DNA of 64,000 nucleotides, taken from assembly GCA_019321725.1 (NCBI GenBank), contig CM033118.1:16952071-17016070 (forward strand), given 5' to 3'. The translations under genes were made by a program, and so were the position numbers. The DNA is from Paulownia fortunei. Its lineage: Eukaryota > Streptophyta > Magnoliopsida > Lamiales > Paulowniaceae. Of this stretch, positions 36,711-48,525 are shown in pieces; positions within the stretch are counted from its first letter, which is position 1, and every line of letters starts with the position of its first letter. The notes beneath the pieces are model-generated. The model was not told the origin of the DNA and did no database searches. It saw only the letters and a list, made by a program, of their open reading frames with translations.

Positions 36711-37124
36711 TTGTTTTCTTTTATTTTTGTTTTAATTTTTTATTTCATTGACATTTATTGTGCCAATGAATATATGGTTACATCTGAAGATAAGGAAAAA
36801 ACAAAATACAGAAAGAAAAGTTAAAAAAGAAATAAAGGGGGAGCCAAAGAGGTGAGATTTTTCCTGCCAAAATTCAAAAGTTGAAAATTGGAACAATCAT
36901 GGTTAAAACATATTGTAATTTCGGATTTTATTTTTTATTCTAATATTATTAATACATATTAAGTGTATAAAATAATATTATTAATAAAAATTTAACATGT
37001 ATTTAATAATATAAAGATAGAAGATAAAATATTATTTAAAATAGATAATTTGAATTTATAATGTTGCTACAGGCATATATTCAAAATGAAAAGACTGAAA
37101 AGACGGTAAGAGAGAGCCTTATTA

Positions 37125-37456
37125 AGATGTTATTTGGGTGAATTCATAACTAATAAAATGTTTAAGAATTTATAAGATTTTTTGAAGTGTTTGGTAAAAT
37201 TTTTATAAAATGAGCTTATAAGTTTCCAAAATAACATGTTAGAATCTTATAAATTATTTTTAAAAAGTAAGAAATTTCTAACTTATTTTAATATTTTAAT
37301 AATTAATTTTAATCAAATTAATTATAAAAATTACGATTACTATTTTATCCGAACACTTCAAAAATTTGTCTTTTTAAAATATAATATAATATTTTATAAG
37401 TTCTAAAAATATTTTGTAAGAATGTAAGAAATTTATAAGATGTTAGTCAAACACCC
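37125..37456. mobile_element. MITE-like element of uncertain superfamily
   Basis: The left end reads AAGATGTTATTTGGGTGAATTCAT, the right end inward AAGGGTGTTTGACTAACATC. The interior is built from TTTATAAGAT / ATCTTATAAA words. Similar AT-rich words occur at 10110-10420 and 10690-10880. No clear target duplication. Confidence 0.4.
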
Positions 37457-38411
37457 TTGAAGTAATAATATGTTCGCAACAATGATAACTTGCCGAGAAA
37501 CTAACGGCAAAGTCGAACCTTCAAGATTCTGAAATCTTGGGTTGGAATTTTATTAAATAATCGGGTTTTTGTCTATTTTTATAATAATTAATTATTGATA
37601 GTTGTTATTTATAAATTATTGATTGATTGTTATTAATTTAGTATTGGTTAATATATGTTGTAATAATGTATTTGATTGTTTAAAAAAATATAATTATTGT
37701 TCATACTTCATATTGATATTATTTATTATACATAGACTATGTAGTCGGGCAAATGAAAGAACTCAAGATGCTTTTGGACTATTAATTTACTCTCTTTTTT
37801 TAAATATTTCTTACAACTTAGATATGTAACATCATTAGTAGTAGATCCTTGCATCAAACTAGTCATGTTCATCACGTACGTATGCCTACATTGACAATAA
37901 ACAATCAAAAGGGATGGATCTGCCTATTTCTTTCTTTTTTTCATAGTAACAAAGTTCTCCAAATTTTTAAAAGTAATTCGAATAAAAATCAATATTTTCA
38001 TAAAATATTGGAATTCCGTATATATCTTTCATTATTAGTATTGTAATAAAATATATCAATTTTTTTCTATTATAAAGAAACTTATTTCCGAATTTGTTTC
38101 TATTTTATTTAGATTATATTATACTAACCTATTTTTTCTAATTTTTCAATATGTATATATAACTATTAGATAATATAATTTTTATTGACAATCTTCACAC
38201 ATAAATGTATTATATTTATATGAAATAATTATGTATTTTGTATCAATATATTCGCGAATTAATCGTAAATTTTAAAGATGAATTTTATTATGTCAACGAA
38301 ATTTTGTCGATTTTTTATAAATTAATCCAAATAATACCAAACTACGAAATTTAAAAGTTAACGAATTATTCTTGAATTCGAAATTTGTTACTATGCTTTT
38401 TTTAAGACAAA

Positions 38412-38647
38412 AGCAAAATCAAATTTATTGCACATTTGACAAAATTGGCAGGAAGCAAACTGGTTTTTGTATACCATCTTATTACATGTGCACCAATTAA
38501 AATAAAAGAAAAATGTGGAAACATATTTAGGGGAGCAAAATCAAATTTACTGCACCTTTGACAAAATTGGAAGGAAGCAAACTAGTTCTTGTATACCATG
38601 AATTACATGTGCACCCATAAAAAAATGTGGAAACATATTTAGAGGAG
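38412..38647. repeat. Tandem direct duplication, period 122 bp
   Basis: AGCAAAATCAAATTTA at 38412 recurs at 38534, followed by matching GACAAAATTGG(C/A)AGGAAGCAAACT, TTGTATACCAT, TTACATGTGCACC and ATGTGGAAACATATTTAG. About 90% identical by eye, so it is younger than the 12.2-kb duplication. Non-coding. Confidence 0.85.
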
Positions 38648-39772
38648 AAAATTATGTAATTTTTGTCCTGTAATTAATTAAGGGGCTGGCATTTTTCATA
38701 TATCCTAAAAATAACTAATGGTAATTTAAATATATTATTTTTTGATTTTTTGCAATTTGTGTACAAATTTGGCTGAAAATTTTAAATTTTGCTGAAAAAA
38801 GTCACATGACCGGCACATGACTTTTGCAATTGGGGATTTTTTAATTTTGGCCGAAAAATTAGTACTTACTCGGTATGTGAGTATCAAAATTGTGACTTCC
38901 CACAAATTTATAGGATTATAATTATCAACTTCCAACAAAATTTATAAGACTGACACTGTCACTAATTTACACCACACAAACTCCAATCCTAATCGATATG
39001 CACTTGAACTTTCGATAAGAAATTTAGGCTCATTCTCTTTTATTAACAAAATATACTAAAAACCTACATTTTTCCTAATCCTTAAATTACGAAAGTAAAA
39101 AAAATTATTTTAATTCAAAATAAAATTGCAAATTTCCATTTCTTGTTCTTTTTTTTTTCTTCCACGCTCTTCTTAATTTTTCTTGTCATTTATAATAATT
39201 GTTGCATGTCGCTACCTCTACCCACATCCCTATTGTAGCCGACATCAATTTTTCCATCTCTCTAAACGCAAACCCCAACCTCAAATCTTGGTTGTTGATA
39301 CCGCCACACTCAATATATAACACATATACATCTTAATATTATGTATCCCTTACTCAAAATCATATATATGCATATATATTTTGAATAAGAGAGAGTAAAA
39401 AGCCGACGGCTTGGGGGATGCTAGGGTTTGAACAAGAGTTGGTTGATGATGTTGACAATGATTAAGATTACATATAAAATTTAATTATACTTTAAAGGTA
39501 TTATAGTTTTTTTTCATATAATCCAAGTCAAAATTAGATAGTTCGTAGTGTATCATAACCATTCTATAAAATAAAAAATAATGATTAAATCACAAGTCAA
39601 CAATTAATACCAAATTTGAAATATCTTAACTATTTTTAACTGACTATACATATTGTAAATTATTGAACTATGGTTGTCGTTCAAATTTTACAATTAGAAA
39701 AAGATTGAGGGTTTGAAGTATATATTGCATATATAAGGGGATTTGAGCTTAAATCTTTTCTTCAAAGCATCA

Positions 39773-41248
39773 TGATAAGTTGGTTTTATACCAACAAATT
39801 AAGTATTTCTATATTAATTATTTGATTGATGTCAAGCAATTTATCTAGTTTTTATGCATGTTTTAATACATTACAGAACAACTCTCCAAAATCCAAGTCA
39901 AGAAAAAAAAAAAGGGACGAAACAAGCCAAAAATATGAAAAAGATGAAGGCATGCCACGACACAGTCATACCATGCCACGGCATGGTCTAAAAATGAAGA
40001 AAAACAAGCACAAAAGTGCATACCGCGGCATGCCAGCATGGAGCGACCATACCTTTGCATGGTCTGAGCATGTCCCACCATGGTTACATTTTCTACGCAC
40101 TGTCTACTTTTTCTTTTCACCCGATTTTAAGGGAACAAAGGAAATACGATGAGAGACATTTGAACCAAATTTTATGGGTTAAAAAAGTGTATCATTAAAG
40201 AAAAAGGAAGCTAAAAAGAGGAGAAATGATTGCTAAAAGAAGAGACAAAATGGCTGATAAATGGGTTGGCTACAACTTATAAAAAAAAAAGAGTTTTGGT
40301 GAAGATAAAAAATGGGAGAACAACCAAGAAGATGGAGGATGTTTTTAGAGGTTTCTGAAAAGACTCTTGTGAGAAGAAAATGGAGCAATTATCTTGAGAA
40401 ATTGAAGAGAATATTAACATCAATAAAAGAAGTTATTCTTGGAGACAATGAGAACTTCAACCATTCCTCCTACTTCATAAATTAGTGAACAATTTTCATG
40501 TTTTTTTATGTATATATTAAAGTTGTATTCATCCATGATGAACTAAACTTTTTCTTTTTAGAGGATAATGTAATCTAATTTGATTCTATGTTTTGAGATT
40601 CAATTAATATTAGTTTAAGTTATTCATCTTGTTTGTGTTACCTTGTTTAGTATTGCATCTTGATTATTTGATCATTATTTAAAATTATTTAATATATGAG
40701 ATTCGATATTCGAGAGAGAGAAAATTATACATGATCATAAGGATAACACAACCTATGAATCATAAAATTGAGAAACTTATGAAACCTTTGAAGTTTTAAA
40801 AAAGAATTCATTGAGTTTTTGTAGAATTTTACTCTTGATTTTTATAAAGATATCGAAGTTCATGTTGAAACTCTTATTTAATTCGACACTCGAGAAAGGA
40901 AATTGATGAGCATAGGAATTCTTAACTTACATGTGTTGTTGACTTGAATTGATATGTTTTGGAAGGAAGAACATATGTGATAATTAGGTAAGTCATTCAT
41001 CTAGAATTTCTTGTTCACAAGGTGTTTGTTATATTGTTTCTGAGAACTCCACTCTTATATTTGCATTCTCTATTTTACTCTACTTTATCTACCAATCATC
41101 ACTCAATTTTCTCAATAACATTAGGACTATTTGAAGTATGATACTTGATGCAATTTTTTATTACAATCCTTATGGATATGATACTCAACTCACCGTTATA
41201 TTAAAAATTGATAGCGTACATTTGCCGTTTGTAAAATATTTACGAACA
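39773..41248 (+). mobile_element. Solo LTR of a Ty3/gypsy Tat/Athila-like retrotransposon
   Basis: A 1476-bp block that starts TG (TGATAAGTTGG) and ends CA (TTTACGAACA), flanked on both sides by CATCA (39768-39772 and 41249-41253), a perfect 5-bp target-site duplication. The first 25 bases parallel the start of the minus-strand gypsy LTR (TGATGAGTGGAATTTATACC at 7108 leftwards). The last 100 bases have the plant gypsy U5 layout (CTTATGGATATGATACTC ... GCGTACATTTGCCGTTTG). No gag or pol and no second LTR is present, so it is a solo LTR left by recombination between LTRs. At 39951-40085 it carries a cluster of CATGCCGCGGCATG-type palindromes. It is in plus orientation. Confidence 0.85.
39951..40085. 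repeat. Palindromic CCATGCCACGGCATGG repeat cluster inside the solo LTR
   Basis: At least four degenerate copies of a GCATGCCRCGGCATGG-like palindrome (ATGCCACGACAC, CCATGCCACGGCATGG, ACCGCGGCATGCC, TTTGCATGG, CCCACCATGG). The block is GC-rich compared with its flanks and lies roughly 180 bp from the LTR start. Confidence 0.7.
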
Positions 41249-42054
41249 CATCACATCCACATTGATTTGATACCAATGCACCTTAGGACGTATTTTTGTC
41301 CTTCACAAACTATGTTCATATCATTACATCATATACCTAATTAAATCAAATTACATGTAAATATATGGAACATTTAAATAAAAAGTAGCTCTTATTATGT
41401 CAAACAGTTCTACTTGAAATAAATGAATAAATTAGTTACAAGTATTTAGGTTGATATTTGTTGTAGTTGTTGATTTTCGTCTCTGTATTTTTTTGCTTTC
41501 ATATGAATCATGAAGTAGGTTTTTGTGGAAGTTTTGGTAGCACACTATAATCTATAGCCGCAAGAAATAATTTTCAGTTTCTTTTGCTTTAATTTGCAGT
41601 TATTGCTGTAGATCATAATTCTATAAGCTATTCAATACCCATTGCTTTAACCACACAAATAATACACCTTTCCAGACAAATATTAGTGTTTTTCTATATA
41701 TGCTAGTGTCTTAATTAGGAATAAGTGCCCTTTAATTAGCTTTCAACAAATATCATTACTAGGTTACAAGATTGGCCAAGAAATACTCTTATAGTTGTTA
41801 TATTGATTCTTCACATATATCCAGAAAAGAAATTACGACTATGTTTGAGTCTTGAATTTTTTTAGTGAAAAAAAACACTAAGTTTTCCTTATTCAAATGA
41901 TACAACTTTGTATTTAGTCTTTAGTGTTTTTGTTGTCCTTCAACTTTTCCTCAACAAAAGCCTTCAACCAAGTAGAAGGTGGTACTACTTAAATTAACTC
42001 TAAGATATGGGGTCAAAGTTATTAGGTCGAGTTGTCCAGTGTTAAGTTAGGACG

Positions 42055-42166
42055 ATTTTGTTGGTTGTTGACCTCAAGCTTGTAGCTGAAGTTAGGATTG
42101 TGTTGAGCCAATTTTGTTGGCTGTTGACTTCAAGCTTGTAGTTGAAGTTAGGATTGAGTTGAACTG
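42055..42166. repeat. Tandem direct duplication, period 56 bp
   Basis: ATTTTGTTGG at 42055 recurs at 42111, followed in both by GTTGAC(C/T)TCAAGCTTGTAG, TGAAGTTAGGATTG and GTTGA. Four or five substitutions separate the copies. Confidence 0.8.
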
Positions 42167-43914
42167 TTTAGAGTCATCCTAATATAGGAAGAAAGTCAAG
42201 ACATTTTTGAATGATTGAGTCCGATACCATAGTGATTAGCCTAAAATAAATGGGTTTGAACCATGAATGTAGGGTAGATTGAACAAAATGGATATGAATG
42301 GCTTGACGCCCATAATTGTAGCTAGGAGGAGGATAGGCCGTCAAGAAAATAGCTTGACTCCCCAGTTGATGATTCTTAGGAAACCTTGATTTCCAAAGGG
42401 TTGAGTCCTACTAAGAATAAAATCTTGAATTATAATTGTAACAGAAATGTACTCAAATTTAGTAAAATGTTGAGTCATACGTGGAGAATATTATTTTTAC
42501 TATATATATAGGCCTTCAAAATAAAACTAAGGTATTCATTCAGTAAGAAGTATTTTATTTTAGAAAACTCTTACCTAATATTGATTATAACTTAAATATC
42601 AAAGGATTTTCATTGAGCCAAAACGTTGGGTTATTTAGCAAGGAAGGTGAGCGATTTGGCGTTGTAAATTTGATATTGTCAAACAAGGAAAAATTAGTTG
42701 TTGCTTAATATATATTTACTCATTAGAATACATGTTACATTCAGTGTATTGTGCATTTGGTGAACGGAAGTGTCACATTTTGTAAAAATAAGATATTTGG
42801 AAGATGGATGTTGTATGTTGCACATATGCATTAAGTGCAACATTTATAAGATTAAGTGCAATATTTATAAGACCACTTGTAGATAATAATCAATTTACAC
42901 TCACAAGATTTCGTTAACTGAATAACATTTTTCTCTTATATATAAGACCTCTCCTTGAACCTTTTTTTCTCTATAAATTATTTCCATATCTTAAACACTA
43001 GTAAATGGCTAACTATTAGCATAAAATGTATTTATTAGAATTAAAATTATAAAATCCACTTTTACTTGATGGCAAAATGGTAATAATAAATGGAACGGTC
43101 ATGCATTTGTCATATAGATTATACCAATGTATCTATGAGATCAAGTACAAAATTATGTTCTCTCATTTTAAATTGACTATCCATTTTTCTCCCTTTCACG
43201 TTAGGATTAAAAATTTTGTATTTTATATATCCATATGATCGAGTTCTTGAATTTCTAAAATGGTTTAAAAAGAAGTGCTTCAAATCTTACTTTATGACTT
43301 AGACCCATTCTAGAAAAGTCAAAGTATTTTAAACTATTAGTATTTGTTAATACGAACAAAATTGGGATTTTGATTTTAACTAGCTAGGGTTTTTAATTAG
43401 GTCCCATTTTGAACCAGATTCATGATTTTAGCTTATCTAACTAGTTAACCATCCAACAAATCACATCTAATTAAAAACCTTGAATCTCAAAATTTGTAAT
43501 TTGCTCTTGCCTAACAGGTAAAGATTTAAAAAAATCGAAAGAATGATTTGTTCGGATCGACTTAAATTATATATCAAAGATTTGAAGTCTATAACTTTGG
43601 ACCAATATATTGTAATTATTCCAATTTTCACAGATAAAACTCATGCACAAAGCACTAAACCTAATAAATTCCATCATGTTCCATTTAATATGCTTTTATT
43701 CTATTTTATTTTATAGTGAACCATAAAAATATAAATATTCCATTTTTCTATGATTTGAATCCAGATTGTGGTGTACTTCTATCCAATTCTAAGTCAATCG
43801 ACAAAATTTACAAAACCACGTGAACAATTTTATTGTCCTATCTTTTTATCCTTACATTAATCTAAGCTAGATTCTTACAAAGCAACCAATGCATAGGAGA
43901 CTCTACTTAGAAAT

Positions 43915-44190
43915 GACAATAGTTGGGGTTAAAATTCGAATTCGTCCTTGACCTACCTTATTTGAGTTAAATTTTTGCTATTACAAATGAACGTGGAGCG
44001 GGTCTTGAATTTTTGTTTTCAAACCTACCCCACTCCAAATTCGCTCCGTTTATATTTGTGTGATATATTTAAAAAATATATTTTAATAAAAAGTTTGTGT
44101 ATGTTAAAATATAATTTTAAAATATTTTTAAAATAATAAATAAGTTTAACCGTCTGATCTGATTCTAAGTTTTAAAAAGCCCGTGTTGTT
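43915..44190. repeat. Dispersed 'ATGACAAT...GTTGTTATCCCTAC' repeat
   Basis: Starts GAAATGACAATAGTTGGGG and ends near CCGTGTTGTTATCCCTACTCCCC, so the ends are complementary over about ten bases (GTTGTTATC / ATGACAAT). The interior is AT-rich with GGAGCGGGT and CCCCACTCC words. The 47835-48175 segment begins the same way (AGAGATGACAGTGAC). Confidence 0.45.
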
Positions 44191-44948
44191 ATCCCTACTC
44201 CCCACCCTCCCTCCAACAACGTATATACATATATGTATAAATATAAATTTGTTTTTTCCTTCTAGAGTTCTCGCATCAACTGTCACTTTGAGGCTTGCCA
44301 CCCTAATCACTAGCATTAATACTACAACATTTTTTTATTAAAAGTTTTATAATTTATGATATACATCATCATTATGAACACTTGTATAATTGTTGCTGCT
44401 GTCAACAACACTATTACTTTTGCTAAACTAGGACCATTTTTTTTTTGTGACACACAAAAATTGAAAATGATAGTACAAGACAATTTGCCAGCATAATCAT
44501 CCTCAACTTTAGTGACTATTATTAAAAATTAAAAATTTCCTGTTCACTAGTGTCAAAGTGTAGGCCCATTGGGCCCTCATACCCCCAACCACCCACCCCA
44601 CCCCCCCAAAAGGGCTTAGATGTACTACATGTGAGGCATGTGGTACACCCACTTGCCAATTCAGTAAATTTTAGGGGGCACGTAGACAAGAAGACAAAAT
44701 CATGGGGGATGAAACTTCACATGATTGGGGTTGCATGGACTATCAATTTGAGCCCACAATCAAAATGGTGCTATTTATTTGGTTTCCCATGGGCCCGAGC
44801 CCGCAAGCTCTTTAGTGTCAAACTATGTGACGTGGTAAGAATTGAAGTGGGCTTTGTTGTTGTTAGGCACCAATATTGCTCGATTCAGACAGTCGACAAC
44901 TATAATTTTTTGTGTAGATAATGGCTGAAAAATAAATCAGAAAATTAG

Positions 44949-45203
44949 GCTATATTTGGATTTATTTTAAAATATATTTGGAAAATTATTTTCCGAAAGG
45001 GTATTTTATGAAAATATATTGACAAATGTATAGTATGTCGGATTTTATTTTGAGAATATAGTTTATAATAATAATTAGAATATTTTGAAAATATTTTGGG
45101 GAAAGGGTATATGTGTTTTCGATGAAAAATGATATTAAATATTTGATTTTATTTTGAGAGAATGAAAATATTTTGAAATAAAAAAAAAAAAACAAATATT
45201 GCC
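44949..45203. mobile_element. Harbinger/Tourist-like MITE (255 bp)
   Basis: Ends GGCTATATTTGGATTTATTTT and, inward from the right, GGCAATATTTGTTTTTTT. Left flank TTA, right flank TTG (one change from a perfect duplication). The right end is nearly identical to that of the copy at 13706-13895. Confidence 0.6.
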
Positions 45204-45969
45204 TTGTTATTCAATTTAACATAGTGAAATTTGTTTGGGTTTAGTTTATTAACTTAACATATTAAGTACATTTGAACTCAACTCGTGTTGAAATCTATTA
45301 AAATTTATTTATATTTAATTCATTAATAACTAAATTGAATGTAAATATAATTTTAAATTTAATTAAAAAATTCGATACAAATTTAATAATTATCAAATCA
45401 TCTACTCAACAGTGAGTGAGTTGTTCAATTAAGAGTGTGGTGGGAAAACTATATAAAACATTTTTATTTTATTTTTTGGTCTTTTACATTGGGGAATTTC
45501 TTAGAGGAAAAGTATGCTGAAAGGCATGTCTAGGATGTAAATAATCAAGTCGAGCCAAGAAAAGCATTGTTAAAGATTTTTGAGTTTTTTTTATTGAGTG
45601 TGAATTATATTTTTGAACTTGGTTGGATAAGGAAAAGGTTGATCTTTGGCTTAATATTTTTATAAATACTTTATCATTCTTTAACTAAGTGAATTAAGCT
45701 CAAATCTCATTAGTGTTTTTAGCTCGAGTTCAATTTCAAATAACTTGATTTATTTTTTAATTTTAAATATAATGCTATTTTTTTATCATTTTTAAGAAAT
45801 ACAAGAACAAGATTATACTTAAAATTAGAACATTGAGGCACTAAAACTAAGAGGTATTAGATTCAAATCTCACCAACGATGCTGACAGTCTACTTACATA
45901 GTAGTTAGTCTAGTTATATAATAGTTTCATTTGTAGTATTTGACATAATGTTGTAATTGTTTGTACTTC
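45204..45969. other. Intergenic, no gene recognised
   Basis: AT-rich; no reading frame with recognisable motifs and no clear repeat ends between the two MITEs. Confidence 0.4.
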
Positions 45970-46416
45970 CAGCATAGAGAAAAAAATGTTAGTGACAAGT
46001 ACCAGGTAGCAATATTAAATTTGTCACTAAATATTAGTGAAAAATTATTTTATTTTATTACAATAATGATTTCATAAATTTAATAATTATAAGAATTGCG
46101 TATAGATTTTCAGTATTTAAAACTAGTGACAAGAGAAGTGTATTATAAGTTATTATTGACAGTTAATATTCTATGTATAGTGATAATAAAATTTACTACA
46201 ATAATTTGTAGCAATATTTGTGTTGTCACTTAGTTGTCACTATACATGTATCATTAATTGTCAATAGTGACAATTTAGATACAATTGATATTGCTATTAA
46301 AATAAAAAATATTATTATTGCAAAATAAAAATTATTGTCACTTAATACATATTATTATTGATAATTTTAGTACTACCACTAAATTCTTGACACTAATATT
46401 ATTTTTTCTTGTAGTG
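45970..46416. mobile_element. CACTA-derived non-autonomous element (about 447 bp)
   Basis: The right end on the minus strand is CACTACAAGAAAAAATAA, the standard CACTA terminus. The left end CAGCATAGAGAAAAAAATG is a mutated CACTATAGAGAAAA. Just inside both ends is GTTAGTGACAAG / ATTAGTGTCAAG. The interior repeats TTGTCACTA and TAGTGACAA. Non-coding. Confidence 0.65.
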
Positions 46417-47154
46417 TTCAAAAGTCTAAAACATAATGAATGATGTGTTTTCGATTATTTTCTTAAAAAAATATTAATAAATAATTATTAATTGAGTTAA
46501 ATTTGAACTTGCAGAACCTATCCGATAAAAGAACTACATAAACTAATTTGACTCATTGTAAGTTTCCAAAGAGCCCTTCAAGATAAGAACAGTATGGACT
46601 TTTTCTCCACATAAAGTTTAGACCCATGATTTTAGTGAATAACAAATATTAAAATTAATACAAGCTTGTATTTTTGGAGTCATGGAAATATCTTACTTTT
46701 TTACTCCCTCTTCCCCTTTATTATTTATATTTCTTTTTCGAAACATTCCAAAATTAAGTTCAATTTTCAAGCTAAATGATTTATTTTTTCAAAATTACTT
46801 TCATTAAAGTAAATTATATAGCATCCTCAATCACTATTTCTTAGCACAATTGTGTAAAAACACACAATAAACTTTTAGTATTTCAATTATCTTCTACCAA
46901 GATATTGGGGCAATAGGACAATTACAACCATCCATATATAAAACTCACATTAAGTATACAACAAATACCCCTTCATAATTACATTCTAAAAATGAGAGGC
47001 AAAGATTTAAAGTAAAAGTAATCAGATAAAAACTCAACCTCGTAATTCAAGCATAATTTCTAGAAATATCCAATCCAATAGACTCAAGTCTACAAGTGCA
47101 AAAAGGGATTCTACGTTCAATCAACTACTTGAATAAAAATTGATTCTTGAAGAC
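46417..47154. other. Intergenic, no gene recognised
   Basis: AT-rich, no reading frame or repeat structure that I recognise. Confidence 0.4.
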
Positions 47155-47157
47155 TTA

Positions 47158-47721
47158 GGGCTTGTATGATTGTTTTTTCGTTGAAAATTTTCATTTTCAG
47201 CATTTTTAATGGAGTATTATTGATTTTCGTGTAAAATTAAAAATATATTTGAATAATTATTTTCAGATAAGAAATATATAAAATTAACAATGAATTATGT
47301 TTGGTTCATTGTTTTTATTAAAATAATTTTCAAAATATTTATATATAATATTAAATAATTGGATAGTGGTAAAGTTCAAAATTAATATTTTATATAAGTT
47401 AAATATTTTAGTAGAAAATTTTTAGGCAGTGTGTCTTGTAGTAATATTGTAGTAATATTGTAGTTGGTAATAAGAATATGTTAAAAAGAGATAGTGAGTA
47501 GTTGTGGGGTTTCATTGTGTAAGGTTGGAGAGAAATGAGTTGATTGAAGAGAATAATTAATTGACATTGTGTAAGAATATGTTTAGTTGAAAAGTGTTTT
47601 GAGTGGAAAAAATGAAAAGATAAAATATGTTATTTTTAATAAAATTAAGAAAACATACTTTAGGTATTTAAAATAGTAAAAAATGATAAAATTCCCATTG
47701 AAACGAAAATCAAACGAGTCC
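47158..47721. mobile_element. Harbinger/Tourist-like MITE (564 bp)
   Basis: TTA at both flanks (47155-47157 and 47722-47724). The inverted ends are GGGCTTGTATGATTGTTTTT on the left and GGACTCGTTTGATTTTCGTT inward from the right. AT-rich, non-coding. Confidence 0.75.
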
Positions 47722-47834
47722 TTAACTTCTCCCAAGAGTTTACATACCACATTAATATATATAAAGAGAGAGACCTTTTTTTCTTTTAATTATTCTTATT
47801 AAAATTCGAACTTTGATATATGGAGAAGGAGTAG

Positions 47835-48175
47835 AGATGACAGTGACTTGGATTTGGATCGGGTTTATCTAGACACCCGACTCGTTAAAATTTTAAGTAC
47901 CCAGACCTCATTCTAAATTCAGATTCGATGGGTAGATCCATTAAATCCGTTTTATAATTTAAAAATATTAAAATTATATTTTTAAAAATAATATTATTAA
48001 AATTTTTTAAAAAATATTTTTTTTAAATGCAATATCATATAAATATATATAGTAAATCTTAAAAAAAAAATTAAATTTGGGCCCAGATCTATTTACACAG
48101 TAAAAATGCATCCCAAGCAGGACGTATTTAGACGGATTTAAAATGAGTTTGAATTTGTGTCATTTCAAAGAAGGA
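47835..48175. repeat. Dispersed 'GGATCGGGTTTATC..ACCCGACTCG' repeat
   Basis: Begins AGAGATGACAGTGACTTGG, contains GGATCGGGTTT and ACCCGACTCGTTAAAATT, an AT-rich centre, and ends with GGATTTAAAATGAGTTTGAA near 48150 and TGTCATTTC near 48165. The ends are complementary (ATGACAGTG versus GTGTCATTTC). A widespread angiosperm repeat type. Confidence 0.45.
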
Positions 48176-48259
48176 AAAAAAATAGTATTCAAACCTCTAA
48201 TTTTATTTATAAAAAATGAGATGAAAATCACATTTTCTGACTGAATGTTGGTGAGACTT

Positions 48260-48398
48260 GTCTAAGTACATCCAATAAAATTGGAATGATACAAAGAAGA
48301 TTAGCATGTCCTGCGCCAGGATGAGACAGAAAGATATTTTTATTGGAATGATACAAAGAAGATTAGCATGTCCTGCGCCAGGATGAGACAGAAAGATA
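48260..48398 (+). pseudogene. U6 snRNA pseudogene with an internal tandem duplication
   Basis: 48260-48336 follows plant U6 snRNA: ACATCCAATAAAATTGG, ATGATACAAAGAAGATTAGC, then ATG-TCCTGCGCCAGGATGA. The central 56 bp (48281-48336) is repeated without a single difference at 48343-48398, period 62. The U6 ACAGAGA box is changed to ACAAAGA, the GGCCCCTGCGCAAGG region is shortened, and the 5' stem is degraded. No upstream sequence element (TCCCACATCG type) or properly spaced TATA box is visible. U6 is the RNA catalytic centre of the spliceosome; these copies should not be functional. Confidence 0.8.
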
Positions 48399-48403
48399 TA
48401 AGG

Positions 48404-48525
48404 GAGAGAAAGATAGAACATAAATTTGACACGTGTGGCCGAGTGGGATCCATATATACATAAAGAGAGAGAAAGATAAAACACAAATGTGACACGTGTG
48501 GGTAAGTGGGATCACATAATCCGAC
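48404..48525 (+). repeat. Tandem repeat (period 63 bp) carrying two perfect G-boxes
   Basis: GAGAGAAAGATA at 48404 recurs at 48467; both are followed by A/T-rich bases, GACACGTGTGG and AGTGGGATC. CACGTG cores are at 48430-48435 and 48493-48498. Each is the full GACACGTGT G-box/ABRE-like core bound by bZIP and bHLH/PIF factors. No gene starts directly next to it, so a regulatory role is unproven. Confidence 0.75.

Larger units (their letters stand above)
35291..39767. other. Intergenic, no gene recognised
   Basis: AT-rich. Contains a diverged piece of the GTCACTA/GTGATAA repeat family (about 35985-36300), a microsatellite (36664-36710), a MITE-like segment (37125-37456) and a tandem duplication (38412-38647), the last three listed separately. 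36540-36660 is G-rich (GGGGGTGGG-type). 38735-38940 is A+T-rich without a gene. 39300-39430 is unremarkable. Confidence 0.4.
41254..44945. other. Intergenic, no gene recognised
   Basis: AT-rich. Contains the tandem duplication at 42055-42166 and a dispersed repeat at 43915-44190. The open stretch at 44550-44921 lies in GC-richer DNA but shows no family motif and is not called. Confidence 0.4.

Noticed and set aside
39826..40152. 108-codon open stretch rich in His/Met and a matching antisense one
   Set aside because: They translate the palindromic CATGCC repeats inside the solo LTR.
44550..44921. 123-codon plus-strand open stretch in GC-richer DNA
   Set aside because: No domain, no conserved motif, starts in a proline run created by a CCCACCC tract; likely chance.
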